From Spirodela intermedia (lineage: Eukaryota; Streptophyta; Magnoliopsida; Alismatales; Araceae), in assembly GCA_902729315.2 (NCBI GenBank), contig LR746274.1, forward strand, positions 7,189,037 to 7,253,036: DNA of 64,000 bases, given 5' to 3'. The notes below the pieces were generated by a model. The model was given only the letters and a program-made list of their open reading frames with translations, ran no database searches and was not told where the DNA came from. Shown here piece after piece: positions 33,045 to 46,415 of this stretch. A program made the position numbers and the translations under genes. How positions within the stretch are numbered: position 1 is the first letter of the stretch; every line of letters begins with the position of its first letter.

Positions 33045-34074
33045 CTAGTTTTTACTAAAATCGTGGGGTACTTGCACTTGTTCTTGCCTATAATGATATT
33101 GAAATTCGAAATGATCATTTTCACCATACATAGGACATGTACTATTTGAATTAAATTGAGGGTTAAGAGGCTTTCTAATATTTTCAATAAGTAAATAAAG
33201 TTTTTTTAATCTTTGATTAATCTGATTAACCTCATTTCTAAATTTAGAATCATTATCATGATGCAATTCATGAATTCCTCTCTTCTTATCCCTATCATGT
33301 AATTCAAAAGAGGCTTGATCTCTAGAATTTTCACTTAAATTTTCATAAAGACTATAAATCTCATCAGGAGTTTTTTCCATAAAAGCTCCTCCACATATAG
33401 AATCAACCATATTTCTATGTTATTCTAATAATCCATCATAAAAGATTCTATTGAGTTGTCACTTGGGTATAGCATGATGATGACACTTTCTAAATAAATC
33501 TTTGAATGTTTCCCATGTTTCATGTAAAGTTTCTCCTAGTCTTTGAAAAAAACTTCATATATATTTTCTCATATTTTTGAGTTTTACTTAAGGAATAAAC
33601 TTTTTGAAGAAAAGCTTATTCTATGTCTTTCCAGCTAGTTAATTCTCTATCTAATGTGGATAGCCAATAACTAGCTTTGTCTCTTAGTGTATGAGGAAAT
33701 AATTTCATCTTAATAATTTTCGATGTGACTTGAAGAAGATTAACTAACTCACAGACCATATGAAATTTTTCTAAGTGCTGATGAGGTTCCTCTAAAGGCA
33801 ATCCATGAAAATTAGGGAGCATTTGAAAAATTCTTAGATTTATTTCGAATATAATAGTAGGTACTAATAGGACTCTAATATTGGATGCTCTTTGAAATGA
33901 ATTAGGGATATAATAATTTTTCATGGCTATAGGATTGTTCTCAATTTGACTTGTACTTCCTTCAAGATCCATCAAAATTAATTTTTCTTTTAGATTTTTA
34001 GTTTTGAATGAAATCAAGAAAGGATTTTCTAGCATTGGACGTAAAGATCTTCTACCATGCATACAAAAAATCAA
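33045..34074 (-). pseudogene. gag pseudogene of element c
   Basis: Two frames: 33,616-34,074 (gag core with NFHGLPLEEPHQHLEKFH and WLSTLDRELTSW) and 33,045-33,410 (coil-rich part and CPMYGENDHFEFQ zinc-knuckle remnant with Tyr for the second Cys). It is uninterrupted at the site where element a carries a solo LTR. Confidence 0.8.
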
Positions 34075-34253
34075 TAAATTTGAGGAAAAAGTTTAGTAAT
34101 TGTTACCCTCCTTCAATATGCTGCAGTCCTTATCTTGTTTCTCTTTGTTCCCTTTTTTTAAAAAAAATCAGCAAAAAGAAAATAAAATAAGAGTTAAATT
34201 CTTTTGTGTACTCTAAGAGAAAAATAGAAATATAGTAAATATTATACAATACA

Positions 34254-34271
34254 TCCTTGGCAACAGTGCCA
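34254..34271 (-). promoter_or_regulatory. Primer binding site of element c
   Basis: Minus strand TGGCACTGTTGCCAAGGA, next to the LTR end; an eroded tRNA-Asp-type site. Confidence 0.65.
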
Positions 34272-34276
34272 AAATT

Positions 34277-35913
34277 TGACGTGACTTAGTCGTTGTATAT
34301 TAAATCACGCAAATCTAAAATTTATAAAACTAGAAAATATGAATTTTCAGATATTTAGAAGTATTTCTGAACAAATATCTCAATTATAATTTAATAAAAC
34401 TTCTAAAAATAGTAGTAATTTTCTAGGTCGATCATAGGGATGTAATATAATAGCTGGTAATTATTCAGAATTTTTCTCAAAGAATATTATTTTCTATGAA
34501 TTTTATACTAGGAAACAAAAAGAAAATATATTTAAAATTAATGAAAAAAAGAAATAAGGGTGTAGACATCAGGATGATGTCAGTGCCTAGCGAATGCAAA
34601 TCAGGCAAAAATAGAGTTCCACCTAGTGATTCTTACATAAGCGATTACAAATGATTTAATTGATCAAATTTAGATCTATAAAAGCCGGAAGAATCATAAG
34701 TGAATGAAATATATTTTGATAAATTAAAATCACACAAATTATCACTAAATGAAGCGTAAAGTAAGTTGAAAGTAAGAAAATAGAGTTCTAGCATCGCAGC
34801 GGTGATGCGTTGGCGATGCACTAGAATCCTGAGCATTTGGGAGGATCGTCATGTAGTGTCCATGGCCTCGAAGGCTCTCCTTTGACAAAGACAATGTGGG
34901 CAATCTCTAGACCTCCTTGCGAAGTCTAGAGATCAATGAAATGGGTTGTCAAATCATCTCTGGCAGCTATCACTTGATAGAATGAAAAAATGGAAACTTT
35001 GCGGCTCTTTGGTGACTGTCACTCGACAGAGAGGAGCTAGATGGAGGCGGGGCACGTGTTAGGAAGCTTTATCCTCAAGTCTGTGCAGTAAGAAGAGGCT
35101 CTTCGTCGTATCTGGTATGCTCTCAAGAGATGACGACTTGTCTCTCGACAGATTGTCCTCTTCTCGACGATGGCTTGTTTGTTGATCAATCGGAGATGCT
35201 TTACTTGATGAATTTGTGATCCTTTTATCACGAATCGTTCAACAATTTTAGTAACAATGCTCCGCAAATCATGTTGATGAGATTTTCTCCGATGATCTAG
35301 CAATTCTGGTTGCTTAATCCTTCACTGGCAATCTTTAGGAAAGTCGCGATAATTAGAGAGAAAAATATGAGTTTTGGCTCTAGGATGATTCAAACCCGCA
35401 CTAGTTGCCTAACCTTTATAAGGAAGGTGTGACATGGGTTTAGCCCCACATCGGTTGTGCACCGATTTTTTGGGGGAATATATAGTAATGTTATATTTCT
35501 AAGCAAGTCCCTTCTCTCACGTGTACGACCACTCCTTGCTTTATAGCTAGCAAGCTACTAGTGACGTGGAAGGGGAATGGCGCACACGTGCCTCTATCGG
35601 TCTAAGTCGCTCGAGCCCCTACTTGTGGCTACTCCTCGACTATGCTTCTGACCCGCTTGCAGGCACGACTAGCTGGCGGGTCCCCCCATTTCCAATATTT
35701 TTATTTTTATTTCTTTTTCTTCATTTATCTCAAAAGTAAGATTGTAAAAATCATATAAATTTGTATAAAACCATATAATTACCCAAAAATTCACATTAAT
35801 CAGTTGAAAACTACTTTTCACGCTTTAACACAAATATAAGTCTATCTATCATGAGTTAAGGCTAAAACTATATTATTTACTAATTATTAACTCATGATAA
35901 TGAAGACTTATCA
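34277..35913 (-). mobile_element. 5' LTR of element c
   Basis: TGACGTGACTTAG ... GAAGACTTATCA on the plus strand, 1,637 bp. The antisense upstream element has one change (GCCCCACATCG) and the RNA start region is altered. Confidence 0.85.
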
Positions 35914-36151
35914 CAAATTTCATTACTAAGGGACTAACAATGATTTAAGTTTAGGGTTGTGATTCAAGTTAATTCATGATAAATAGACTAATATTTGTGT
36001 TAAAGTATGAAAAGTTGTTTTCAGTTGATTAATGTGAATTTTTGGGTAATTATATGATTTTATACAAATTTATATGATTTTTACAATCTTACTTTTGAGA
36101 TAAATGAAGAAAAGAAAATAAAAATAAAAATATTGCAAAATGGGGGGTACC
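35914..36151 (+). mobile_element. Older plus-strand element end: PPT and truncated LTR
   Basis: Same as 6,926-7,166: a purine tract and an LTR fragment starting TGTGATTC (35,958). It is interrupted after GGGGTACC by the solo LTR and continues for a few bases at 37,796. Confidence 0.6.
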
Positions 36152-36363
36152 TGATAAGTCTTCATTATCATGAGTTAAGAATTAGTAAATAATATAGTTT
36201 TAGCCTTAACTCATGATAAATAGACTTATATTTGTGTTAAAGAATGAGTTTTGGTTTTCAATTGATTAATGTGAATTTTTGGGTAATTATGTGATTTTAT
36301 ATGATTTTTACAGTCTTACTTTTGAGATAGATGAAGAATAAGAAATAAAAATAAAAATATTAT

Positions 36364-36557
36364 AAAAATGGGAGGACCTGCCGCCCAGCCGTTCCCGCAA
36401 GCGGGTCAGAAGCACAGTTAGGGAGTAAGCCACGAGCAGGGGCTCGAGCGGCTTGGCTTGGGGACCGACAGGGCACGCGTACGCCACTCCCCTTTCACGT
36501 CACCGGTGGCCAGCCGGCTGTAGGGCAAGGAGTGGTCATACATGCGAGAGAAGGGAT
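36364..36557 (-). ncRNA. Candidate Pol III structured RNA in unit-2 solo LTR
   Basis: Promoter intact. The first base of the start motif is A rather than G (ATCCCTTC). A T5 run at 36,364-36,368 would end it. Confidence 0.3.
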
Positions 36558-36580
36558 TTTGCTCAGAAAGGTAACATTAC

Positions 36581-36622
36581 TATATATTCACCCGAAAAAT
36601 CGACGTACAATCGATGTGGGAC
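36581..36622 (-). promoter_or_regulatory. snRNA-type USE + TATA, antisense in unit-2 solo LTR
   Basis: GTCCCACATCG (36,612-36,622, minus) and TATATA (36,581-36,586), spacing 25 bp. Confidence 0.55.
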
Positions 36623-39544
36623 TAAACCCCCGTCACACCTTCCTCAGAAGAGGCAGGCGACCGGCGCGGGTTCGAATCCTTCTAGAGTCAAAATTTATAT
36701 ATTTTTATTTGATTATCGCGACTTTCTTGCAGATCGTCGATGAAGGATTAAGCAAGCAGAATCGATGGATCATCGGTGAAAATCTCATCAACGCGATTCG
36801 CGGAGCACTGCTACTAAAATTGCTGAACGATTCGCGATAAAAGGATTGCGAATCCATCAAGTAAATCATCTTCGATTGATTGACGAATAAGCCGTCGTCG
36901 GGAAGAGGACGATCCGTTGGGAGACCAGTCACCACCTCCTGAGAGCGTACCAGATGCGATGAAGAGCCTCCTCTTGCTGCGCGGACCTGAGGATGAAGCT
37001 CCCTAACACGCGCCCCACCTCCATCCAGCTCCTCTCCGTCGGGTGACAGCTGCCGAAGAGCCGCAAAGTCACCGTTTTTCTGCTCCACCAAGTGACAGCC
37101 GCCGAAGATGATTTGACAACCCACTTCATTGATCTCTAGACTTCGGGAGAAGATCGAGAGATTGCCCACGTCGTCTTTGTCCAAGGAGAGCCTTCAAGGC
37201 CATGGACACTACACGACGACCCTCCCGAACGCTTAGGATTCTGGTGCATCGTCGACGCATCGTCGTTGCGACGCCGGAACTTTGTTTTCCTGCTTTCGAT
37301 TTAATTTACGCTTCATTTAGTGATACTTTCTTGATTTTAATTTACCAAACTATACTTCGTTCAATTATGATTCTTCCAGCTTTTATAGATCTTAATTTGA
37401 TTAATTGAGTCGTCTGTAATTGCCTACGTAAGAATCACCAGGTGGAACTCTGTTTCCACCTAATTCGCGTTCGCTGGGTGCTGACGTCATCTTGACGCCC
37501 GCACCCTTATTTCCTTTTTTTTTGTGAATTTTAAATATATTTTCTTTTTATTTCCTAGTATAAAATTTGTAAGAAAATCGTATTCATTGAGAAAAATTCT
37601 GAATAATTACTAGATATTATATTACATTCCTATGATCAACCTGGAAAATTACCGCTATTTTTGGAATTTTTATTGAATTATAATTGATATATTTATTTAG
37701 AAATACTTCTAAATATCCAAAAATTCGTATTTTCTAGTTTTATAAATTTTATATTTATGTGATTTAATATACAACGACTGAGTCATGTCAGTACCCAGTA
37801 ATAAGTCTTCATTATCATGAGTTATTAAGTAGTAAATAATATAGTTTTGGCCTTAATTCATGATAATTAGACTTATATTTGTGTTAAAGTGTGAAAAGTT
37901 GTTTTCAATTGATTAATGTGAATTTTTGGGTAATTATGTGATTTTATACAAACTTATATGATTTTCACAGTCTTACTTTTGAGATAAATGAAGAAAACGA
38001 AATAAAAAATAAAAATAAGACAAAATGGAGGGGACCTGCCAACCAATTGGGCCCGCAAGCAAATCAGAAGTGCATTCGGGGAGTAGCTGCGAGTAGGGGC
38101 TCAAGCAACTTGGATCGATAGAGACACATGTGCGCCACTCCCCTTCCACATCACCGATGGCCAGCCGATTGTAGGGCAAAGAGTAGTTGTACACACGATA
38201 GAAGGGACTTACTTTGAAATATAACATTACTATATATTCGCTCGATAATTTGGCACACAAGTGATGTGGGACTAAACCTGTATCACCTTCTATAGAAAGG
38301 GTGGGCAACTGGCCATCAGTGAAGGATTAAGCAACCAGAATCGCTGGATCATCGGCGAAAATTTTGTCAACACAATTCGTAGAGCATTGTTACTAAAATT
38401 GTTGAATAATTTGTGAAAAAAGGATTGTGAATCTATCGAGTAAATCATCTTCGATTGATCGACGAACAAGCCGTCGTCGAGAAGAGGACGATCTGTTGGG
38501 AGATGAGTCGCCACCTCCTGAGAGCATATCAGATGTGATGAAGAGCCTCCTCTTGCTATATGGACCTAAGGATAAAGCTCTCTGACATGTGCCCCACCTC
38601 CATCCAGCTCCTCTCCATCGGGTGACAGCCGCCGGAGAGCCACAAAGTCGTCATTTTTCCGCTCTACCAGGTGATAGCCATTGGAGATAATTTGATGACT
38701 AATTTCATTAATCTCTAGACTTCGCAAGGAGATCTAGAGATTGCCCACATCGTCCTTATCCAAGGAGAGCCTCTAAGGCCGTGGACTCTACACGACTATC
38801 CTCCTAAACGCTCAAAATTCTGGTGCATCGCCGACGCATCGCCACCGCGACATTGGAACTTTGTTTTCCTACTTTCAACTTAATTTCTATTTCATTTAGT
38901 GATAACTTGTTGATTTTAAATTTACCAAGATATACTTCATTTCATTACGATTCTTTTGGCTTTTATAGATCTTAATTTGATCAATTAAATTGTTTGTAAT
39001 CACTTACATAAGAATCATGGAGCGGAACTCTATTTTCACAAAATTTGCCTTCACCAGGTGCTGACGTCATCCTGATGTCTGCACCCTAATTTCCCTTTTT
39101 TGTGAATTTTAAATATATTTTTTTCATTTGCTAGTATAAAATTCATAGAAAATAGTATTCTTTGAGCAAAATTTTAAATAATTACCATATATTATATTAC
39201 ATCCTTGTAATTGACTTGGAAAATTATCACTATTTTGAAAGTTTTTTTGAATTATAATTGATATATTTGTTTAGAAATACTTCTAAATACCTAAAAATTT
39301 CTATTTTCTAGTTTTATAAATTTTAAATTTGTGTGATTTACTATACAACGACTAAGTCACGTCAATGTATTACATAATATTTAGTTTTTTTTCTATTTTT
39401 TCTTAGAGTACACAAAAATATTAACTCTTGTTTTATTTTCTTTTTTTATAATTTTTTTGTTTTAAAAGAATGAAGAGCAGCAAGGCAAAGACTAGAGCAT
39501 ACTGAAGGAGGGTAACAATTATTAATTTTTTTTTGTAATTTATT

Positions 39545-40930
39545 GATATTTATGTATTGTAGAAGATCCTTGCATCTAAGGTTAGAAAATCATTTCACTA
39601 TTTCGTTCAAAACAAAAAATCTGAAAGAAAAATTAATTTTGATAGATCCTGAAAGAAGTACAAGTCAAACTAATAATAATCCCATGGCCATAAAAAATTA
39701 TAACATCCCTGATTCATATCAATGAGCATCCAATATTAAAGTCTCATTAGCAACCATTGTTAAATTCAAAATGCTTTCTCATTAGCAACCATTATAACAT
39801 CCCTGTAATTTATTAAATTCAAAAAGTTTCCAAATGCTCTCTAATTTTCATGGATTTCCTTTAGAAAAACCCCATCAACATTTTAAAAAAAATTACATAA
39901 TCTGTGATTTAGTTAATCTCTTTCAAGTTACACCAAAAGTTATTAAGATAAAATTATTTCTTCATAGCTTAAAGAACAATACTAGTTATTGGTTATCCAC
40001 ATTAGATAGAGAATTTACTAGTTAGAAAGACAGAACAAACCTTTTCTTTGAAAATTTTCTCCCTTAGAAAAAACTCAAAATATGAGAAAACATATATCAA
40101 GTTTTGCTCAAAAGTCAAAAAAGCTTTACATCTAATATGAAAAAAATTTAAAAATTTACTCATAAACTATTCTCATCATGCTATACCAAAGTGGCACATT
40201 AATAGAATTTTTTATGATAAATTATTAGAACAACATAGAAATATGGTTGACTCTATAAGTGGAAGAGCTTTTTTGGAGAAAACCCTTGATGAGATTTATA
40301 GAATTTATGAGAATTTAAGTAAAAATTTTAGAAATCAAGCCTTTTTTGAGTTATATGATGGGATAAGGAAAGAAGAATTTATGAATTACATCATGATGAT
40401 GATACTAATTAAAAAAATGAGGTTAATCAGATTAATTATAGATTAGGAAAACTTGATTTACTTATTGACAATATTAAAAAGCCTCATAACCTTCAATTTA
40501 ATGCATATAGTACATGTCCTATGTATAATGAAAATGACCATTTTGAATTTCAATGTTATAATTTTGCTCACTCATTTCAGCCTTGGTAAGAGCAAGTGCA
40601 GGTACCCCATGATTTTAGTAAAAATAGAGAATTTTTTTCTAATTTTTATAATCTTAATTGAAGGAATACTTTTTTTTAGAGAGATCTAAATAATATTCAA
40701 AATTCAGAAGCACTTAGACTCAATATAAATTCTGAATTTTGTCCAAAACAAGAACATAGATTTTAGAAAAATCAGTCTTCCAAAATCCAACTTGATTTTA
40801 CAAATATGATGCAGCAAATGAGCCAAACGATTCAGCAAACAATGAAACAAATGATGTTGCAGCAAAAACAATTTATAGAGGCTTTTAAGAATAAGAGAGA
40901 AGAGGGACAATCACCTAGTCGACTCACAAA
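39545..40930 (+). pseudogene. gag pseudogene of element d
   Basis: Same features as 8,985-10,310, including the knuckle CPMYNENDHFEFQC at 40,515-40,556. A ~50-bp local insertion lies near 39,770-39,820. Stops and frameshifts throughout. Confidence 0.8.
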
Positions 40931-40989
40931 AAATTCAGAAAACTATCCAATGGTAGGATTTCAGTAAGGAGAGTCTAGCTAAATAAATT

Positions 40990-41920
40990 AAAAAAACCCA
41001 CAAAATAAAAAATATTAGGATAATAAATACATTAAGTGAGAATATTTTACCTGATCTATATTCTTAATTATTAGAAGAAATAGATGAGCCATTAGAAGTA
41101 AATGAGAATATTAAGACTGAAAATATAGTAACAGAAAACTTGAATAAAATTATTTATTACTCACAATTGATGAATGAATATAGTAAGGATGATGAGGAGA
41201 AAGAGTCCTTAGATGAAGAAATAGTAGTTGATCATGGAAAAGTCATCTAAATTTTAGTAGAAGAGAGTAAGGACAAAAATGAGAAAAAATATGTTTCAAG
41301 TGAAGAAAAATCAATTGATTTGAGAGATGTAAGAGACGAAATTAATAAATCTAATTAGAATTTTACAACCATGGAAGTTGATAGTGAGGATGATGATGCA
41401 TATCATATACTAAAGTTAGTAGACAACTCTTGGAAAGATGAAGAATTTGATTAGTTAAGAAATGAAAAACTAGAAAAAGAACTGATTCAACTAATGGTAA
41501 AAAAGACAATAATGAATATGATTCAACTAATAGGCAAAAAAATTTGAATTTTAATGAATTCATTAGATCTCAAATTAAAAAAGACAATTCTTTCATCCTT
41601 CAAAACCCATAGCCCATTAGAATTATGTTTAAGCTTGAAATATTTCACTCCCCACAAATTGAACGAATATGTTGAGAAGATAAAATAGGGCGAGGAAATA
41701 TTATGCAGATAAAAGAATACATTAAGAAATAGGTGAGTGGAAGAATTAAAAATATCATTTTAGATGAAAAATTTTTAGATTGAGTAAGTGCTAATTTGAA
41801 AATTACATGACCAGATCACATTTTATAGTGTATTAATAGAAAGTATTTACTATTGAATGAGAGCCTTACAAAATAGGATAAAAAATGAGGAGAGGTTCTT
41901 TTCAAAATGAAAATATTCTT
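40990..41920 (+). pseudogene. Acidic region of element d
   Basis: Matches 10,380-11,300 closely, with most stop codons in the same places. Product unrecognised. Confidence 0.4.
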
Positions 41921-42166
41921 TTTGAGAATTTATTTTATTTTATTTTTTTACAGAAGGTATGTCAAGGTATATTTATATAAAGCAGACAAATTTATACTAA
42001 ATCTAAAAAAAAATATCATGAAACTTACCTTGGGATAAAAATATATATTGATGGTCATAGATCATCTTATATGATCTAGGTGTTGGCCAGCTGAAGAGAT
42101 TAAATTCAATGCTGCATGGGAGGCAACCCATGATTTTTATTTCATTCAATTTTTTTAAAAAATTCA

Positions 42167-42842
42167 AGATAGGTGAGCTCACCATCAAGAGGGCCTTGTG
42201 TGCACACAACTTGCTGCTGGCCATGTTCATGTTGATGTCTGAGTGGATATCCTCTTCCATCATGTGAGAGAGGCACAAGTGTGTGGACTTTGTCACTAGA
42301 GACTGCATCAATTGCTCAAAGTGCCAAATTGAAGATGCCTCTCTACCTTGGTTTTACGGAAAGAAGAAGAAAGAAAAGAGCAGCAGAACCCCATTAGCGA
42401 TTGATGATCATATTTCAATCCTAAACACCGAGAGAAGTTCTATGAATATATATACATCTATAAATTAGATTGAAATTGGAGCAAACATCATTGGGGCGAG
42501 CATGTATGAAAAAGGATCATATGGATCTTCACAAATTTTCAAACCTACTGAACTTCCTCCTTACCAGTTGGATTGTCAACGAAATTCATCATCGACAACA
42601 TTTCTAATGTGCCAAGAATAATACGTACTTTGTTCAAAAAAATTGGACACATTGCATATCTTTAAGAAAAGAAACTTGTTGAGAAAAAAATGGCACAGGG
42701 TGACCGGTACATTTACAGGGTACCGTCAAATCTAAGAACTCCACGTCGATTGTCAACTTCCGTCGAAGACTGAATTCATCACTAGGAAAATTCCTCACGA
42801 TCTGTAGCAGCTTCTCAAGTAGTATAACGTGGAAAACGGGTA
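42167..42842 (-). pseudogene. BTB/POZ gene fragment P1' (unit 2)
   Basis: BTB half-exon at 42,167-42,311 (MMQSLVTKSTHLCLSHMMEE..., CAHKALLMVSSPIL) fused in frame to retroelement sequence NFLKKLNEIK. The upstream exon at 42,725-42,842 ends in LTIDVEFLDL. Without the LTR nest the intron is about 410 bp. Lacking the second half of the BTB fold, it is unlikely to work. Confidence 0.7.
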
Positions 42843-43473
42843 CTGGATTAGAGGATACAAGTAAATAAATCTATTGTCGTGCACAAGTCCACATGAACAC
42901 TACATTGCCTTCTCCCTCTCAGAAAGAACAAAGCCAAGTCACCCACACCAAAGCTGCATCTTCCATGATGATATAATGTACACAAAAAGGGAGAAGAATG
43001 GACTGATCGATGCCCGTTTTAGAAAATGAGCCATTCTCAAGAATGTGACATGTTGCTTCTAGTTACAGGAATGAGGGAAAAATAGCCAATTGCTTTCCAT
43101 AAGAAGAACGAAGAAGGAGAAGAAGATAGAGATGAAAATGCCAAGAACATGTATTCACTCAAAGAGGACTGATGACAATTCTTCATGGAGGACGGTTCTA
43201 GTACACTGTCACATTTTACTGGTTGCTGTAAATCAAGAAATGGAGAAACGTCGTGGGCTTCCGATGTGAAAGAGGAAGGGGAGGGAGGTGAGAGAGAGAG
43301 AGAAAAAAAGTGAGAGAAAGAGGTACATTTTTAATAGGAGTCCTTATTTCAGATGTGGAGTGGTTCCAAAGGCGTTGCTGCTTCACCTTATTTCAGACAA
43401 AATAAAACCCCTGACTCCCCATGTCTCTGTCCTTTACCTTACATAAGGTCTAGGGTTCCCAGGGCGAGAGAGA
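42843..43473. other. Gene-poor flank with GA tracts (unit 2)
   Basis: Counterpart of 15,453-16,082. No exon recognised. Confidence 0.4.
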
Positions 43474-43591
43474 GAGGGAGAACATATCAAACTTGAGTGG
43501 TCTCGATCTCCCCACCTCCTCCCCTGAACTATGTTATGATTAATGGGAATCTGTGATTCATATTCCACATCTCTGAATAATTGAGCTGATC

Positions 43592-43626
43592 TTAGTTGTT
43601 CTTCTCTCTGTCTCTCTCCTTCTCCC

Positions 43627-43658
<32 letters not shown>

Positions 43659-43659
43659 C
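43592..43659 (+). repeat. CT microsatellite (unit 2)
   Basis: Identical to 16,201-16,268. Confidence 0.8.
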
Positions 43660-44436
43660 TTGTGCTTTGCATCTTGTTACTCAATTAAATGGGGCCATTA
43701 GATTGGGATTTATTTAGCTCCACTGAAAATTGCTTTGGCATTGGTTCGACCGATCACCTTTCCTGAGCTTGTTGGTAAAATCCAGGTCCTGTAACCAAGA
43801 GATGGTTCATGCGGTGAAAAGTAATGTGGCTCACGAAGTTTAGTAGTTTTCCAGGTGTGGCCCCCAAATTTTGCACGCTTGTAGAGGGTATTTTTAATTC
43901 GAAATTCCATACAACTAAATCGAGAAAAGTGCACGCGTTGAAACAAGTGAGAAGAGGATCTGCTGAGCTTTCAGGCGGGGTGTGCCCACAGTACCGACGA
44001 CCCCTTACCAAGAGCCTGCATCAATCTGCCGAACGGTCCACTGTGGAGGTACAAGAGAGGCTCGATGGAAGGCATACGGATCCTTTACCGATCCTGCCGG
44101 ACAGAACCCACCCACCTATTCACTTCGGCCCGATTTACTCGGCCCATTTTTTATCCTACGGGGTTGGGTCCTTCTCGCCCTGCATGGCAATTCCGTTACA
44201 GTAATTTCATAAAAACCCTCTACATGAGTTCTCTTGTGGTTCTAACCTATTCAAGAACCTCGCCACCCTGGCGCCGCCGGCCGGTTTACAGGCGAAAAAG
44301 GCCTTACAGGTTACAGAGGAGGTGGGAGACGATACGTAGCCCCGGTAAAGACAGAGACAGAGAGAGAGAGAGGCGGAGGTAGAATTAAAATGAGCTTCCA
44401 CTGGTGTCCGGTACCCTGCTCGACAGGAGGCTCCTT

Positions 44437-45187
44437 CTACCTTCGAATCAGCCACTTTTTCCACGTCCCCCTCCTCCTCATTTTGCCATCCTGCGAAGTC
44501 AAGATCGACGCACACATCAGCCGAACTAGACAAAAAATCCACAGGTTCGATCAGGTTTCCAGATCCAGGGTCGGAAGACTCACCATCACCTCCACCTCCA
44601 CGGTGGGAGAAGGCTGCAGCGACCGCAGTATGAGCACCACGTCGTTCGTCAGCCGTTTCACCTGCGAGGAAATGCCTTGGTTCAACCCCCCACGGAGATC
44701 CAAGGGGAGAGAAATCGGCGGCAGCAGTCGGAATGACAGTCGCTTACCCTCGGAAAGCTGGCGATGGTATGCACGCTCACCCAGCCTTCCTCGTCCATCT
44801 GCATCTTCAGGTGGACGTTTCTCGCCAGATTGTCCTCGCTGCGCAGATTCCAGTCCGTCGTTAATGGATCCAGGCGCAAGATCGGCGATCATCGAAATCG
44901 GTACAGAGACGGAGAGAGGGGTACCTGAAGTAGTATTCGATCTGCGTCCGCAGAAGGAGGGTGACGATCTCGGTCCCCAGACGAGGAGTACTCGGAGGAG
45001 GAGAAGGAGCGGGAGGCATGGGCTGGGGGGGGCCATAGCTCCATCCCGGCTGGTAAATGGGGGAGAGATACGGGGGAGGGAGAGCGTAACCAGAGAAGCC
45101 GCCGTAGTGGGGAGGAGACGGCGGGGGACCCCACTGTCTGTGGGCGTGGCGGCGGTGGAAGCCCTGTCGCCCGTGGAAGCCCGCCAT
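44437..45187 (-). CDS. La-related protein 1-like, copy A1'
   Basis: Exons 45,187-44,925, 44,838-44,748, 44,661-44,584 and 44,490-44,437. I found no difference from the unit-1 copy A1 in exons, introns or the upstream TATAAA (45,483-45,488). The offset to unit 1 is a constant 27,391 bp. Such identity in introns as well as exons points to recent duplication or conversion rather than to selection on the protein. Confidence 0.8.
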
Positions 45188-46415
45188 CCTCAGCTTCCTC
45201 GGGGAAGACGATGCCGGGAGAAAAGAGGATGGAGAGGTGGAGGGAGAAGAGGAGGAAAAGATATAGGGAGAAGAGGAGAGTTTGAACGTTGGCGGGCTGG
45301 GCCCTGGCGGGAACTCAACTGTAGAGCAGGGCAGTTGCGGGCGTTGCGGAGTATCCACATACCGCGGAGCGGCAAGCTTGTGGAGCGGACTTTCCAGAAG
45401 GATCTTCGTCGCATCCATCGGATACGTGGAATTCAGGGATGCACTCTCGCGCCGACCACACCCGAAACCAGCTAACAGGTTGTTTATACCAGAGGGAGTG
45501 GGGAAGAGAGAGAGAGAGAGTTGTACAGAGGGATTTCTAACGTTAGTTTAAGGTAATGGGCTTCGGTGCATGACATGCACGTGATGAGTCTTGTGTGTGG
45601 GGTTTTTTAATTTGGCTGTTTCAATTTCTAGATGATTTATTATTTATTACTTAATGAGTATGGACTACTGAATTTCTTATACCTTATATCCAAACAATAT
45701 TTGATATTATTTCTTACTTAAATGCTTTCTGTGTTAGGTGTTACGTGTTAAACTTGAATTTCTCAAAAATTCGAAAGCAACAAAATTGGGAATAATTAAA
45801 ACATCTCCACTTAGGGTAGGGAAGATGTCTTCAATGTTAGTAGATACACTAAATACAGATTTGATTATCAGAAGTAATAATTTTATATTTCATTAAAACA
45901 TTGCACTAAAATATGTTCCATACATTATGCTACCACGTGACATAAATTTTATACACTGTCATAGAAGGCTTTATATTGGGCGTGTTGGGAAAACCTGATA
46001 GTATTGTGAAAAAAAATGAGATGTCCGAATCTCATTTGCACAGCGCTCGACTCTAGAGTCTTGATCGATGTCCAAGTGGTCCGTGCTCTGCTGACTTGTT
46101 TGGTACACACGCGGGGTAAGTGAGGGAGATATACGAGCGAGTTCCCAACCTGTTTGGGCTGTGTGTAGAGGTGAGGGTTTTGGGGAAGTCAAAGGGGTGG
46201 ATCACTGTACACTAAAAACGGGTTCTCCTCCCTCGTCATACAGAACTAAACCGCTTATGCAAAATTCCTCACATACATGAGCAGAGAATCGCACCGCGTC
46301 TGGGGGCTGGGCTACGTGTCGAAGGGGATGATGACCCACGTGCGGGCACTGTAGAGTATAAACAAGTTCCCCCTACCCCGCTGACAAAAGTAACCGGTGC
46401 CGTGTGAGGAGCTGC

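Larger units (their letters stand above)
31548..35913 (-). mobile_element. Non-autonomous retrotransposon 'c' (unit 2 counterpart of a)
   Basis: A 5' LTR at 34,277-35,913, PBS, gag, acidic region, then 3' non-coding sequence cut at 31,548, where the LTR cluster begins. The cut falls at the position equivalent to about 816 in element a and is identical to the one at 59,328, so it marks the tandem junction. Confidence 0.8.
36152..37790 (+). mobile_element. Solo LTR (1,639 bp) specific to unit 2
   Basis: TGATAAGTCTTC ... GAGTCATGTCA, with perfect 5-bp duplications GTACC (36,147-36,151 and 37,791-37,795). Unit 1 shows the empty site at 7,158-7,166 (GGGTACCCAC). Confidence 0.95.
37799..42166 (+). 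mobile_element. Non-autonomous retrotransposon 'd' (unit 2 counterpart of b)
   Basis: A 5' LTR at 37,799-39,364 (first bases TAATAAG; a 64-bp internal deletion near 38,311), leader without PBS, gag, acidic region and the CATGGG hairpin at 42,114. It ends at the BTB fragment as in unit 1. Confidence 0.8.
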
